Positions 37,501 to 46,000 of a stretch of DNA of 64,000 nt are shown piece by piece. The notes beneath the pieces are model-generated. The model saw only the letters and a list, made by a program, of their open reading frames with translations. It searched no databases and was not told the origin of the DNA. Origin of the DNA: Desmodus rotundus (taxonomy: Eukaryota > Chordata > Mammalia > Chiroptera > Phyllostomidae); NCBI RefSeq assembly GCF_022682495.2, contig NC_071393.1, forward strand, positions 98,693,010 to 98,757,009, given 5' to 3'. Position 1 is the first letter of the stretch, and the number at the start of each line of letters is the position of its first letter. The translations under genes and the position numbers were made by a program.

Positions 37501-39077
37501 CTTTTTTTCCCCTATAATTTAAAATTACAGACCATATAGGGTGTATTAACAGCATACGGCCAAGTTTATGAAAGCATCTGAGAATAATTCAATTTCATTA
37601 AAAAATGCAAATTTAACAGTAAGGCATTAATTCATGCCAACCCTGCTCTCAAGACAATCACCAGGGACTCCCACGTGAAATCAATATGGAGACATCTATT
37701 TAATTTGTATCATGGGCTCCCTAAGTAAATATCACACTACAGACCGCTTAGGTATCCCTTATTCACAGGCAAACAGCAAAAATTTTAAAAAGCAAGCTGG
37801 AAGTGTCAAGTCATTAACAAATCAATCCCAGCCCTTGAGAATGTCATCCTCTGTACACAATATCAGGGCAGCCACTGCTCCTGTCTGTCTCATGTCACAG
37901 AGAGCCAATACATCACATGGGATCTGAGGTCACTTAACCACCTTGTCACTAAGAGACAATGAAAATGAAGCGAAGTAAAAGAAGTTCTGCTTCCTCAATT
38001 TACACCACATGACAAAACTTCTGTCTACAAAGTGTCAGCAATGACAGCACAAGCTAAAAAAGTATTACCCATTTTCTCCTCTCATCCATTCAAAAAAAAA
38101 AAAAAAAAAAAAAGGAAATCAACAGCAAGACTCAACCCAAAGCCATACAAATGATGCTCTTAATTATGAGAATTGAACGCAATCTCAGGTCGGGATGGTC
38201 AAACATCCTCTCCACTAACAGAAAGAGGGGGGAAAAAAAGAAACTTCTTACTCATCTCCGTGACTGGCTCTATGGGAGAACATGACTATTTGTTGTCAAA
38301 CGCAGACGTTAACATCAGCACACACCCATCTCTGCTGGAAGCGAGTCGTGCTGGGTTTTAAATGAGCCTGCACTGTATTTACTTACCCTCCTGTCTTACT
38401 TCCTGGGTGAAGAGTTTAATTAATACTTCACCCCAGGAACAATCCACAGAAGAAATAGCTTTATCGGGAGTGAAAGCCATCGCAGCAATCCGCTTTTCCT
38501 GTGAATGGCAGTTTCCTTACTGCATTTCCCTTCTCCTCAGTGGAAATCTGTCACCTCCCTGCTGTCTCAGTGATGAAAGTGGAGTCCATGAAATGCTCCA
38601 CAAAGAACAAGAAAAAACTGGAAAGCATTCCTGTTAACTCTTCTTCCGTCTTTATCTAAGATGCTCAGTGCACACCTTCCCAGAGCGCAGATGACAGCAG
38701 CCCCCATCACCTGAGCAAACTGCACTGCCGCATCGTGGCCATTACAGTTTGTCTGTTTCTCAGGCTAAGAGCTAAAGGCACACACAGCCAGGATGTTAGA
38801 AACAAGTTGCAAGAGGTGTGGTTTGCCCCACCCCCCAGTGCCCAGACAGAAACCGCACCCTCTTCCCACTGCCGGTGCTCTTCCCCAGCCTTACCCTGCC
38901 CAAGAGGTTGTCCTGAAGCAGCGTCTCTTGCAGCACGGGGGCCACCTCTTCCAGGCTCAACATGTGGCAAAGGTCGGTGAGTTCTTCCTGTCCCAGGGAC
39001 CCAGTGCCCGTTGTGTCAAAACTGTCAAACAGCTCCTTGAGTCGGGCCTCATGCTGGTCCTGCTCCACCTCATCCAT
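1353..39077 (-). CDS. NIN: ninein, N-terminal 223 residues (5 coding exons, 3' part off window)
   Basis: Spliced CDS on the minus strand: 39077-38895, 28330-28249, 15780-15608, 2880-2841 and 1543-1353, 669 nt with no frame break. I recognise the product from memory as ninein: it starts [20 protein letters not shown] and later contains [17 protein letters not shown] and [16 protein letters not shown]. Ninein is a large coiled-coil protein of the mother-centriole subdistal appendages that anchors microtubule minus ends and nucleation complexes at the centrosome. The part seen is the EF-hand-bearing globular N-terminus; the long coiled coil lies beyond position 1. EF-hand 1 has a canonical 12-residue loop at residues 21-32 (D first, G sixth, E twelfth). 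Its partner (about 56-75) and a third EF-like helix-loop-helix (about 180-215) lack standard calcium ligands. All introns are GT-AG. A paralogue (NINL) exists, but the identity of these segments points to NIN. Confidence 0.96.
1544..2840 (-). other. NIN: NIN intron between coding exons 4 and 5
   Basis: A GT-AG intron of 1,297 bp, AT-rich. I see no clear young repeat and no other exon in it. Confidence 0.85.
2841..2880 (-). CDS. NIN: NIN coding exon 4, 40-bp small exon (residues 147-159)
   Basis: A 40-bp exon encoding [13 protein letters not shown] plus the first base of Gly160. The acceptor is ttctctag at the end of a strong CT-rich tract (about 2883-2910), and the donor is GAAG|gtaagaac at 2840. 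It enters in phase 0 and leaves in phase 1, so skipping it would shift the frame. It sits 1.3 kb from the next exon but 12.7 kb from the previous one. Confidence 0.95.
3160..3500 (-). mobile_element. L2 relic
   Basis: Antisense L2 3' region: tttactgggtgccaggtatt, a 'caaggagtttacgtg' block, a 'taagtgctacgaatgg' block and 'gctgaaggatgagcagg', in the order of the reverse-complemented L2 consensus. An A/C-rich expansion (about 3270-3310) interrupts it. Confidence 0.65.
5395..5580 (+). mobile_element. MIR SINE relic
   Basis: The MIR core order is visible: 'gaatcctgcattacc', 'tggacaagtttcttaaca', 'gcctcagtttctccatct', 'ataaaatgggaataa', 'gcttagaattgtgcctggca'. Confidence 0.8.
5960..6420. mobile_element. 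old LINE-derived sequence
   Basis: The phrases 'ttgacccaataatttca', 'tttaaatattcaacaatg', 'gtagaaacatagagaaacat' and 'tgttaagtgaaag' follow the order seen in ancient mammalian LINE copies. Family and strand were not settled. Confidence 0.4.
7705..7905 (+). mobile_element. MIR SINE relic
   Basis: 'gtggttaagggtttggactc', 'tgtgcaaccttgggcaagtt', 'gtgcctcagtttcctcat' and 'gaaagcacttaaaagagtgc' appear in MIR order; one of the best-preserved MIRs here. Confidence 0.88.
8110..8352 (-). mobile_element. VES SINE
   Basis: Minus-strand VES with a diverged head (ccctgattgggtgggtcagc), an insertion-bearing middle, body and the tail bearing a 'cctcaggtgaggattt' stretch. Sense to NIN. Confidence 0.8.
8400..8930. 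other. GC-rich unassigned block in NIN intron
   Basis: About 530 bp that are clearly richer in G+C than the surrounding intron, with long open frames on both strands as a result. I recognise no protein family or repeat. It is followed by an AT-rich 'gctaattaaaacaattatgg' segment. It could be a regulatory element or a relic. Confidence 0.3.
9500..9585 (+). mobile_element. possible L1 3'-end fragment
   Basis: 'ctattaatcagtgtcacccc' followed by 'aatttaaaaaaagg' resembles the terminal segment of some bat L1 copies. Short, so weak. Confidence 0.35.
14412..14434. repeat. (CT)n microsatellite
   Basis: An almost uninterrupted CT dinucleotide run within a wider pyrimidine-rich stretch on the plus strand. 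Confidence 0.9.
14727..14760. repeat. (CA)n/(TG) microsatellite with palindromic centre
   Basis: Two CA runs flank a short acatgtgtgc segment, making a small alternating purine-pyrimidine tract. Confidence 0.85.
15608..15780 (-). CDS. NIN: NIN coding exon 3 (residues 89-146)
   Basis: A 173-bp exon, acceptor ccttgcccag and donor GAG|gtaagg at 15607. With the carried-in base it gives exactly 58 codons and ends in phase 0. The peptide has a basic patch ([13 protein letters not shown]) followed by an acidic stretch ([20 protein letters not shown]), then [16 protein letters not shown]. It links the first EF-hand pair to the third EF-like segment and has no catalytic motif. Compared with human ninein as I remember it, the acidic stretch seems to carry one extra glycine (PLEGEEARP). 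Confidence 0.96.
16593..16657. repeat. CCA/CCG-rich trinucleotide and hexanucleotide repeat
   Basis: (ACC)n leads into about seven CCGCCA units and then ACTACT. It is GC-rich and intronic, in an AT-rich setting. Confidence 0.9.
18010..18056 (+). mobile_element. L1 3' terminal fragment
   Basis: 'catataactgtaattgaata' then 'acaacaaaaattaaaaaa' is the complement of the L1 terminus also present near 51.17-51.21 kb. An insertion truncated to about 45 bp. Confidence 0.6.
19715..19785 (-). mobile_element. L2 relic, short
   Basis: 'tttattgaaaacctgccatg' then 'gcaaagcactatgttgta' is an antisense L2 3' end. Confidence 0.5.
20274..20400 (+). repeat. GA/CAGAGA-rich low-complexity tract
   Basis: Degenerate CAGAGA and GAGACA units over about 125 bp. 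It produces long spurious open frames on both strands up to about 20.87 kb. Confidence 0.8.
21645..22408 (-). mobile_element. L1 3' portion of a twin-primed insertion
   Basis: Reverse-complemented L1 3' region: 'ttattgtttatgctcttaca', 'agatcccacatataagtgag', 'gtggtattccattgtgtaaa', 'ttgggtcactggatcaaaag', ending 'tgacaggcatgaggtgatat' at the junction. Antisense on the plus strand, so sense to NIN. Confidence 0.88.
22409..23043 (+). mobile_element. L1 ORF2 segment, inverted 5' portion of the same insertion
   Basis: Plus-strand ORF2 C-terminal region: translated phrases [28 protein letters not shown] and [15 protein letters not shown] match L1 ORF2, with frame breaks. It ends 'attaaaaccacgagatat', which in intact L1 continues directly into the start of the oppositely oriented neighbour, as expected of 5' inversion. 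Confidence 0.88.
23168..23378 (-). mobile_element. VES SINE
   Basis: On the minus strand it begins gccctggctggtgtggctca and ends with CTAAAAATAAATAAATG. The tail lacks the 'tccttgggtgaggat' segment, so it belongs to the shorter subgroup. Confidence 0.9.
24642..24890 (+). mobile_element. VES SINE, full length with intact B box
   Basis: Head ccctggctggtgtagctaag, perfect tRNA-type B box GGTTCGACTCC at 24700-24710, CT-rich body, then 'gtccttgggtgaggataaa' and an A-rich tail. Antisense to NIN. Confidence 0.92.
27255..27450 (-). mobile_element. old L1 relic
   Basis: 'ttaaggtataatttacatag', 'ttggtgcataattttatgag' and 'accacagtcaggatattaaa' follow the antisense order of ancient L1 3' regions. Confidence 0.55.
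27485..27650. mobile_element. possible palindromic DNA-transposon relic
   Basis: 'attcattgtaagacacaacc' at one end and 'gtcctataatctgtggc' / 'tgttttatcatctatggtg' at the other look like halves of an imperfect inverted repeat with a 'taagac...cttata' terminus. Family unsure. Confidence 0.3.
27670..27765 (-). mobile_element. short MIR/L2-like relic
   Basis: 'gaatacttactatgggttaa' and 'gtgttctaccaagccctgaa' resemble the antisense 3' end shared by L2 and MIR. Confidence 0.35.
28249..28330 (-). CDS. NIN: NIN coding exon 2 (residues 62-88)
   Basis: An 82-bp exon encoding [20 protein letters not shown] followed by EEHFQEP. It completes the degenerate second EF-hand begun in the previous exon. The acceptor is a T-rich tract ending tttttttag and the donor is CCAG|gtaagg at 28248. 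It enters in phase 0 and leaves one base of the next codon (phase 1), which joins the following exon to make Asp89. It was too short to stand out as an open frame and was found by looking for the sequence needed to continue ninein. Confidence 0.96.
28436..28469. repeat. 14-bp perfect inverted repeat, 6-nt loop
   Basis: The arms tgaaataagtcaca and tgtgacttatttca pair fully around ataaaa. It sits 106 to 139 nt upstream of NIN coding exon 2 in the transcript. A further imperfect gtgaaaataagtgaaaa repeat follows. Confidence 0.85.
29883..29924 (+). repeat. G-run tract, potential G-quadruplex
   Basis: Several runs of three to twelve G within 42 bp on the plus strand (C-rich in NIN RNA). Confidence 0.85.
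29945..30080 (+). mobile_element. MIR SINE relic
   Basis: 'gacccTGGCTCAGCCACTCA', then 'gagttggctaaattacta' and 'ttatctgtaaaaatggga' in MIR order. Confidence 0.75.
30080..30240 (-). mobile_element. L2 relic
   Basis: 'attcactcaacaaacactga', 'accaggcactgtcctagg' and 'gctgccatggagcacaag': the antisense L2 3' end directly abutting a MIR. Confidence 0.65.
30475..30534 (+). repeat. G-run tract, potential G-quadruplex
   Basis: GT repeats run into GGGG/GGGGG/GGGGGG and a 12-G run within 60 bp. Confidence 0.85.
31765..31960 (-). mobile_element. MIR SINE relic
   Basis: 'gagaggctcagagaaggccc', 'cccaaggccacatatctt' and 'agaacccaggtcttctgact' are in antisense MIR order. Confidence 0.65.
32107..32312 (+). 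mobile_element. VES SINE
   Basis: tRNA-like head 'tgtatagctcagtggattga', B-box-like 'ggttcaattccc', CT-rich body and AAATAAGTAAATAAAATC tail of the shorter subgroup. Antisense to NIN. Confidence 0.9.
32705..32935 (+). mobile_element. L1 3' end, older
   Basis: 'tgaattataatgttgtacac' and 'ctgaaatttatataatacta' are the hallmark terminal phrases of mammalian L1 3'UTRs; the left limit is approximate. Confidence 0.7.
34385..34590 (-). mobile_element. MIR SINE relic
   Basis: 'caccatacagataaagaaac', 'tgagactcagagtatttaag' and 'ggtgtgaattcaaagactgt' in antisense MIR order. Confidence 0.75.
36438..36564. mobile_element. mariner-like MITE
   Basis: About 127 bp with terminal inverted repeats caggtgaggcaaaagtaggt and, complemented from the right, cagggtggggccaaagtagg. 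TA follows the right end and lies two bases off the left end. The internal AT-rich segment has no coding capacity, so it is non-autonomous. Confidence 0.75.
37182..37400 (+). mobile_element. VES SINE, full length
   Basis: Head gccctggttggtgtggctca, 'ctggtttgattcccagtcag', body and a long AAATAAATAAAATC plus oligo-A tail. Antisense to NIN. Confidence 0.92.
38092..38113 (+). repeat. A22 homopolymer
   Basis: An uninterrupted run of 22 A after C. No clear retroelement body precedes it. Confidence 0.9.
38400..38440. repeat. imperfect hairpin
   Basis: ttcctgggtgaag pairs with cttcaccccaggaa, one base bulged, around an AT-only-type loop (agtttaattaata), about 460 bp from the start-codon exon. Confidence 0.7.
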
Positions 39078-39098
39078 CCCATAGCCCACAGCGTTCAC
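38895..39098 (-). CDS. NIN: NIN first coding exon (start codon at 39077)
   Basis: The exon is 204 bp. A 21-nt 5'UTR stretch (39098-39078) precedes ATG at 39077-39075, followed by 61 codons. The acceptor is a pyrimidine-rich tract ending CGCAG just above 39098, and the donor is AGG|gtaagg at 38894. The open frame runs further upstream without a stop, but this ATG (context GGGATGG) gives the ninein start MDEVEQDQ, so I chose it. The peptide holds helix E, the loop [12 protein letters not shown] (residues 21-32) and helix F of a canonical EF-hand. The exon ends exactly on a codon (phase 0) after LLGR, splitting the second, degenerate EF-hand between this exon and the next. Confidence 0.97.
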
Positions 39099-39324
39099 CT
39101 GCGCGGGACAGAGACAAGGACAGGTTGGGGCAGTCCCTGGAATCCCGCTGCTGCCACCCCTCGGCACACTACCCCTACCCTCTGCACACCCTGGTCCCCT
39201 TGTGCCAGTTGATCGGGACTTTGGTGAGGGCCAGCGGGAGAGGTAATGTTGCACACCCACCAGCAAGACCATGGGTCTCTCTAGGACCCAGTGCTGGCCC
39301 ATGGAACTGCCCCATGCACTCACC

Positions 39325-39346
39325 TGGGGGCGGGGGGGGGGGGGGC
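39325..39346 (+). repeat. NIN: G-run tract upstream of NIN start-codon exon
   Basis: Five G, one C and fourteen G on the plus strand, read as a C-run in NIN pre-mRNA about 230 nt before the acceptor at 39099. Confidence 0.85.
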
Positions 39347-40364
39347 ATACCAACAAGGCCAGGTCACCACAGGCTAACATTACCAGAATGAGGGAGTCTT
39401 GCAGGCAGAAAGGTGCCCCTTTCATCAGGGGGGCAGCCAGTCTGGCAAACTGAAGACTGAGAGTGGTTCTCTATGAACTCCTCTACCCTAGAACTTACAG
39501 ACAGTGAAAGGCTACTTCTGACATCCAGTCCTTTCAAATGAAGTAACTGTTAGTGCCAACAAACTGCAGGGCTACCTACAGCTTCCATGCAAGTTCAAGA
39601 GCTCCAGCCAACCTGTCCAGATGCTGCAATCTGCGGGCTCAGATGAGCTGCTGTTTAGTTTCTCTTCCTCCAGCCTAGATGCTCCTCTTCGTGTTTAGAC
39701 CAGAGGGTTGCAGCAGCAGGCACACGTCTGATACAAAACCACCTCCCTGTTTACATAAGACCCAGTGCCTTTTACATGAGTTCCTCAAAAAGCAACTCAA
39801 TTAACTTCATTGCTGCAATTACAGGTGTGACAGGAAGCGTATTCCCTAAGCTCCCTTTAGTCCCAGGGAGGTTTAGGTAATGCTTAGTTGCCTAGAGAAA
39901 GGAGAAAACAATACCCCAACCTTTCAGACAGTGAGGTTCAAAGGAGCCACAGACCATATGAATCCTACAGAGTCTCAGGGGACCTCCACCATCTAGGCTA
40001 CCTCACCTCTGTTCACCTGGTTACTCTGTCTTCCATCCCTCTGACCCACCCAGACCGTGTGTTCTTCCACTTTCCAGGGGAATGGTAAAAACATGGAATC
40101 ATCAATAACTCTCACAATCATTATTGCTAAAAATATATACCACAAAATAGTAGGTACGTCCTACTTTAAGAATGAAGCTGGGTTTTTTGCTTGCACATTA
40201 ATTCATTTATAATGTGTGGGGCCTTCCAACCAAAGGCTGACACCTGCATATCTGGAGGTACCTTCACCATGATGCAATGGAAAACAAGTGTGACATATAC
40301 CCTTGAGACAGTGACCTCAGCTATCTGGAACAAGGCCCTCAGAACCCTCCCTTGACTATAAAAA

Positions 40365-40530
40365 ATTTATTTATCTTGCTAATATAATAATTTTTATTGT
40401 GGTAAGTACCACATAACATGAAATCCACCCTATTAAAATTTGAAGTGTGCAGACAGTATTGATCTCTAGATCATTTTCATCTTACATGATAAGCTCTATA
40501 GCCACGGCACAGCAACTCCCCATTTCCCAC
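40365..40530 (-). mobile_element. old L1 relic
   Basis: 'tattgtggtaagtaccacat', 'aacatgaaatccaccctatt' and 'cagcaactccccatttccca' follow an antisense ancient L1 3' region. Confidence 0.65.
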
Positions 40531-42184
40531 CCCCCTCCAGCTCCTGCAAACGCCATTCTGTTTTTAAAAGCAGCACCATTAAATAAAGCAAGCCCTGGGT
40601 CAGAAAACTCTAATTTAGAAGCGATGTTCTATGGAGCGGATCATTACAACATGGGAGCCATGTGTGTGAGTTAAGATGCCGAACATGGCCAGAACTGAAA
40701 ATGAGAGCCTTCCGTACAAATCATGCTCCAGGTTGTGTGGATTTCTTTCCACAGACAACTGTTCACAACATGACAAGCTAAAACAGAACCACAGTCATCC
40801 CAAGGGTTTCAGCAGAAGCAGGTGGACTCAGAGGATGGATTCTAGCTCTGCCACATAGCTCCATTTTCACTGGCGCCGCTTATCACCATGGAGTGGTACC
40901 ATTGTGGTTCAGGCTCCTGGAATCAAAAGGTCTCTTCTCTTAATTATCAGTTTTTCTATTACTAAGGTGCTGCTGACTCTGGCTACCTTCCCAGAGTTGG
41001 TCTACTGGGTTAACTAATCACCATCTACATGTTTTCAAAATAGATTGAAAGTGCTACATAAAACATCAAGGCACCAGAAAAGAAACACGAAGGTGTTAAG
41101 CAGAGCCACAAAAGTTAGGAATTTAGAAAAGGCCAAGGCTTGGCTAATGAGATTCACTTAGAGTCAGCCAGTTAATTGTTGGCTAAGATCTGCTGAGAAC
41201 CCCCAAGGTGCTCTGGGGTGTCCGGGTTGCCACAGTTCTCAGACTCCCTCTTGGGGTTTAACTGTCCCAGGGGCTGCAATGCTGTAATCTGACCAACTTC
41301 ATAAAAGCTAGACGTTTGTGCTTTTGTTTGATTTTGCATATTAAAAAAAAACCCTCAAAAGTGAAAGAATTCTAACACTTCCTCTTTTAAAAACTACTTT
41401 TAAGGGCTGGGGGTTTGTCCATCTACACCAGTGAACAAGAGCCATAAAACTCACCGTCTACTGAGAAGTCCTGGTCTTATCCATGGCTCTGAATTTGATA
41501 AGCCATCATGCCCTGCTCTTTGGGAGGTCACTGGATTTTCACGAAATAAAATTCCTTTAATAAGAAAACATTCTTTTGACTAAAGGGGGAAAACAGCCCT
41601 ACCCCTAGAGAGCAAATGATGGTACGTAAGAAAACATCCAAAAGATGTTCCATATGGTGACAAGTGGTCAGTAGTCTTCTGGCCCAGAATGCATTTTTAC
41701 TGGTTGATATTATTCCCCAAATGTTCATCAGTAATTTCATGTGCAAGAATTTTTTTCTCCCCACTTGCCAGAAATTTCTTTAAAGGCAAGGTCCACAACT
41801 TCAATTTCTTTACTGGCTTTCCCCAAATGCATAGTATTTGGAGAAATGTATTCTTCACACCACGATGCAGTAAACATGGACTGAGTATATGGAGATTTGA
41901 GTGGAAACTTTACCTGAATAACTACAGAAATAAATGAGCATATGAAGAGTTTGAAATGCCTACTTCTTCCAAAACACACCTCTACTCCCATCCAAATCTT
42001 TTTAAAAGGCATGTTCAGTCTTAGAAATAACCAAGCAGAAGTAGAAAGCCAGCACCCACTGCCAAATGGCCGTGTGAAGTTTGGTTCAAGGATTTAGCAA
42101 GTGAGCCAATGGATTCTCACACTTGAGCTGCATTTGTCTGTTAGGAGATGTGGCTTTGGAGGACAGGCTGCACTAAAGCACCTT

Positions 42185-42275
42185 CCCCGGTCCCCGTGTT
42201 TATAGAACGGGAAAAATAACACCCATCTGGAAGGGCTGTCCTGACGGTTAAAGATGGTAGTTAATCCCAAAGAAA
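42185..42275 (+). mobile_element. MIR fragment
   Basis: 'tttatagaacgggaaaaata' followed by 'ctgtcctgacggttaaagat' resembles the MIR 3' half. Confidence 0.4.
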
Positions 42276-42525
42276 GCTGATACCACAGGGGAATTGAGAA
42301 AACCACCAAGAAAATACCTGTGACTTACAAAGCCGGGGTGAACTGAAGAGAGCTAACTTACAAGCCAATCAGCCACAGATCTGCCTTTAAAGAAACACAG
42401 GAGGAGCTGTGGAATGCCAGAATCCAGAGAGCAAGGATGGGCGGGGTGCGTGATATGTACATTAAAATGTTGTATCACTCAATGGTAATGGCAGCAGGCA
42501 ATGCTCAATGTTTCCTCAATCTTTA

Positions 42526-42744
42526 TTTTTTTTTAAAGGGTTTTATATACTTATTTTTAGAGAGGGGGGAAGGGAGTGAGAAAGAGAGGGAGAGAAACAT
42601 CAACGTGTGGTTGCCTCTGGAGGGCCCTCTACTGGGGACCTGGTCCAAAACCCAGGCACAAGTGCCCTCCCTGACTGGGAATCAAACCTACAGCCCTTTG
42701 GTTGGCAGGCCAGTGCTCAATCCACTGAGACATGCTAGCCTGGA
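42526..42744 (-). mobile_element. VES SINE
   Basis: On the minus strand: a diverged head, 'gtaggtttgattcccagtca', body and a short-subgroup tail. Sense to NIN. Confidence 0.9.
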
Positions 42745-42864
42745 CTTTCTTCAATCTTTAAAGGCAGACTATTGATAAATTTAATGTGAAACAAAAGCAA
42801 AAAGGCTAAAATATAGTTGGGAGCTCAGAAAAAAACAATTTCTTTTAACTTTCTGATCATTTAC

Positions 42865-43065
42865 TGTAAGTCTGGCCTACGCAGAGTACTTTACCTATAT
42901 GACCTCATTTAATCCTCCTACTACTTTAAAGTAGATCTCACATTCCCGTTTATGACGCAGAGATTGGCGGTTGGCAAAAGTCTACAATTTGTCTGAGGTG
43001 AAAAGCGCCAACATGGGGGCGGAGCCAAGATCGGAACCCTGGTGTGGCTCGAAACACTGACTCTC
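42865..43065 (-). mobile_element. MIR SINE relic
   Basis: 'gacctcatttaatcctccta', 'ttatgacgcagagattgg' and 'gccaagatcggaaccctggt' are in antisense MIR order. Confidence 0.6.
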
Positions 43066-46000
43066 AATCCCACACATAACAACGCATGGATGGGACCACT
43101 GAAGTGATCCTGGCAAAGCACTTGTCTCCACCTCTATGTGTTAACCAGGTCAACAGTGCCAAGTGCCAGAACTGGTTCTGTTGCCTGGAACACTTGCTGG
43201 TCATAGACTCCTCCAGGTCGTAATGGGGGGATGGGGCTCCTCCCTCCCTCCCACCCTTGGCCCTTTGTTGAGTAATTATAGTCTCCAAGGCATTAGGGAT
43301 ACACAGAATAAGTAATTTCTTTTTAATAAAGCGTCTCTGGAATATAGGGTAAGGAAGAAATAAATTTGTATATAAAAATTATCATGAAGAATCCCATATC
43401 TTCAAGAGTGGGCAAAGTCCAGAAACTGGTAGTTGTTAAGTTAATTCCCCAAAACACTTAACTCCGTCCAATCTGTGCAGTCCCATGCCTTCCAGAGTCA
43501 GAGCCTGACTGACGCCCACCGAGAACAGGACTCTTACCCAGAGATGAAGGGAGTTGGGTTTGGAGTCATAAATCTTTCTTCAAATGGCGAAGAACAATTC
43601 CAGTTTTATAAAGCCCGCCACAAACCCGAGCCTCCTTGCAACCACCTGCCTCCCCACCCAAACTGTCAGGAGCCTTTACCACTCCTCTGGGATAAAAGGG
43701 CCAGTGTGGGCAGTATTTTGGAGTTCTAACTAGGGATGGTTAAATAAGAGGCAGATGCACAGAGCCATTAATCAAAACATTTATCACCCAGTGACCACCC
43801 ATAATGAGAACTACACGGAGCATTTTCCTTCCAAGTAACTCAAAACAAGGCTGCCAAAATGTGCAGACCCTGACAGGGATATCCATTACAGAGCTGTGTT
43901 ATTGTGCTCTGCTCGGCAACCTTGGCTGATGAAATCACAGTGCCAACTGGGACTGGAAGAGGCAGAGATGGAGGTGCAGCTGGAATGATGAAGTCCCCGA
44001 CATAAGGCCAACATGAAGTGGACACGTGAACTTATGAACTTCCCAGCATCCAAGATATAGAAAGGAGCTTGTAAGAATGGCACCCCGGCCAAAGGGGACG
44101 TCTGTTCTGGGCCAGAGGGAGTAAAAGAGGGACAAAGCCTGGCAAGGGAAAACCAAATAATAAATGAGCACAATGCCCGAGCCCCTAGCTCAGGCCTTTT
44201 ATTTCCCTTCCAGATGGTCCAGCAGCTGAACAGCTACGAGGAATGTCTGCATGTCCCCCTTGGCTCAGCCGCTTCTGCTGGGTATTATAATAGATGCTTG
44301 TGGATCTGTGTTCAGACATAGCTGTTGGGGGCCCACAGACCAGACAGTGACCACCAAGTGACTAATTTAGTGACTTTACAACTGAAGTGATGAACAGGCA
44401 TAAACCCTGCTTGGGCAAAGCTTTTCTTTCACGCCTTTAGCTTTCACCGTTTGGGAAGTCAGAGCCTCATAATGCCAATGATCAAATTAAGCTGTTTCTT
44501 TTTCTTCTCTCTTTTCTGCATTTTATTTTACTGCAGATATTTTCAGTCTTACCATTTTGGACTAATTTAGTATAAAATGAAATAGGGACAAGAATAAATT
44601 CAAGTTTAGTAAAGCTTAATAGAAAAAGCATATATCCCCATTTATGTATCTAGATAGAATATTTCAGCTCAAAATGACTGCTACGCACACCAATTACTGT
44701 GAGATAGCCTCCTCTCTGCTCAGATTTCATTTCTGCTCCAGCACCTCATTTCTAGCTGGATACCAAAAGCACAAGAGCACCATCAGGAATAAAATCATGA
44801 TATAAAAATATAACACAAAAGCTTAAATGACTCCACCTAGAAAACAAAGGCACATTCAATTTTAAAGAATAACAATCTTTGCTAACTACACTGTAAAATG
44901 TAATTTAATCAAGAGTATCCTACTAGTACTTGTTCTAAAACATAAGTAAACTTAGTATTTTACTGTACTGAATGATGTAGCAGAGCCATGCTTTTGTTAA
45001 ACCTAACAGCTAGGTGGATTACCCAATCAAGTTGTTAACTCAGGAGAGCTGGAGGAATAAAATCATTAGCCTAGCGCATTGTAGATCCAATAACCTTTAA
45101 TCCGCTACTAAGTAAAATTCCAGAAGCAGAAAACCCACTGTCTGTTACTTTCTTAGAAGACACTGCTTGTAACAACTTTCACTTCTTGAGCCATATTAAC
45201 TCAAATTAATGTAAAATGCCTGCCGCTATGAAAAGAGTTCCCTGGGATCAAAGTGGAGAGCTTCACTTTTGACATCTATAAACAATAGGTTTTCTCAACT
45301 TCGTTTTTTAAGTGAGCACTAAAACATGAATACTTTGTAATTTTTCCACCCAAAAGCTGGAATAAATGGTTAATTGCTGTTATAAATTGCCATACAGAAG
45401 CATCCTAATTTCAAACAGCTACTCATTTGCACATACCCATAATCTTTTTTTAAATTCTGGTTTATTTGTTGAAAGGATAAAATATCTTTCCCAAGCTTCA
45501 GTAAGTCTCTCCACAAGCCGCTGCCCAGCAGATGTAAGTTCAATAGCCAGAATTTAAACCACATAATTTATTGGCCTACAAATGAATTGATATTTATAAA
45601 ATCAATCTTCTGAAAAGACTTTAGATTGTTTGAATCCCCCAAAATGCTCTGGTTAAACCTGCCAACCCTTTATCAGTGTTAGCCTGATAAAATGTATTTT
45701 CATTACCAGCATAAATAGGAAGCATCCGGATTGGTGAAATGTTAGTTTAGAAAGCCATGTCCAGTGACATTTAAAACAATTTACTTGGCCAACATTTAAC
45801 TTATGGCAAGAATACTGCCCACTAAATTAAGATTGGTTGTTCAGAATTCATTGGAGACCCTCTGTGACAGTTAATATCTTTTGACATTAAGGGTCATCAC
45901 ATAACCAAAATGAAAAAAAAAAAAGAACAAGAAAAAAAGACACCCATACCATTCTGAGTAACTTCCTATTAAAAAGACAGATATGTGACATTTTAATGCA

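Larger units (their letters stand above)
28331..38894 (-). other. NIN: NIN intron between coding exons 1 and 2
   Basis: A 10.6-kb intron with G-rich runs (29883-29924, 30475-30534), MIR/L2 copies, an L1 3' end (32705-32935), a mariner-like MITE (36438-36564), two VES copies (32.1 and 37.2 kb) and a 22-A run (38092-38113). The stretch at 32.95-34.38 kb holds nothing I recognise. Confidence 0.8.

Noticed and set aside
38796..39425. 209-codon open frame around the NIN start-codon exon
   Set aside because: Only 38895-39077 is coding. The rest reads through the donor and the upstream intron, including a C-run giving a proline stretch.
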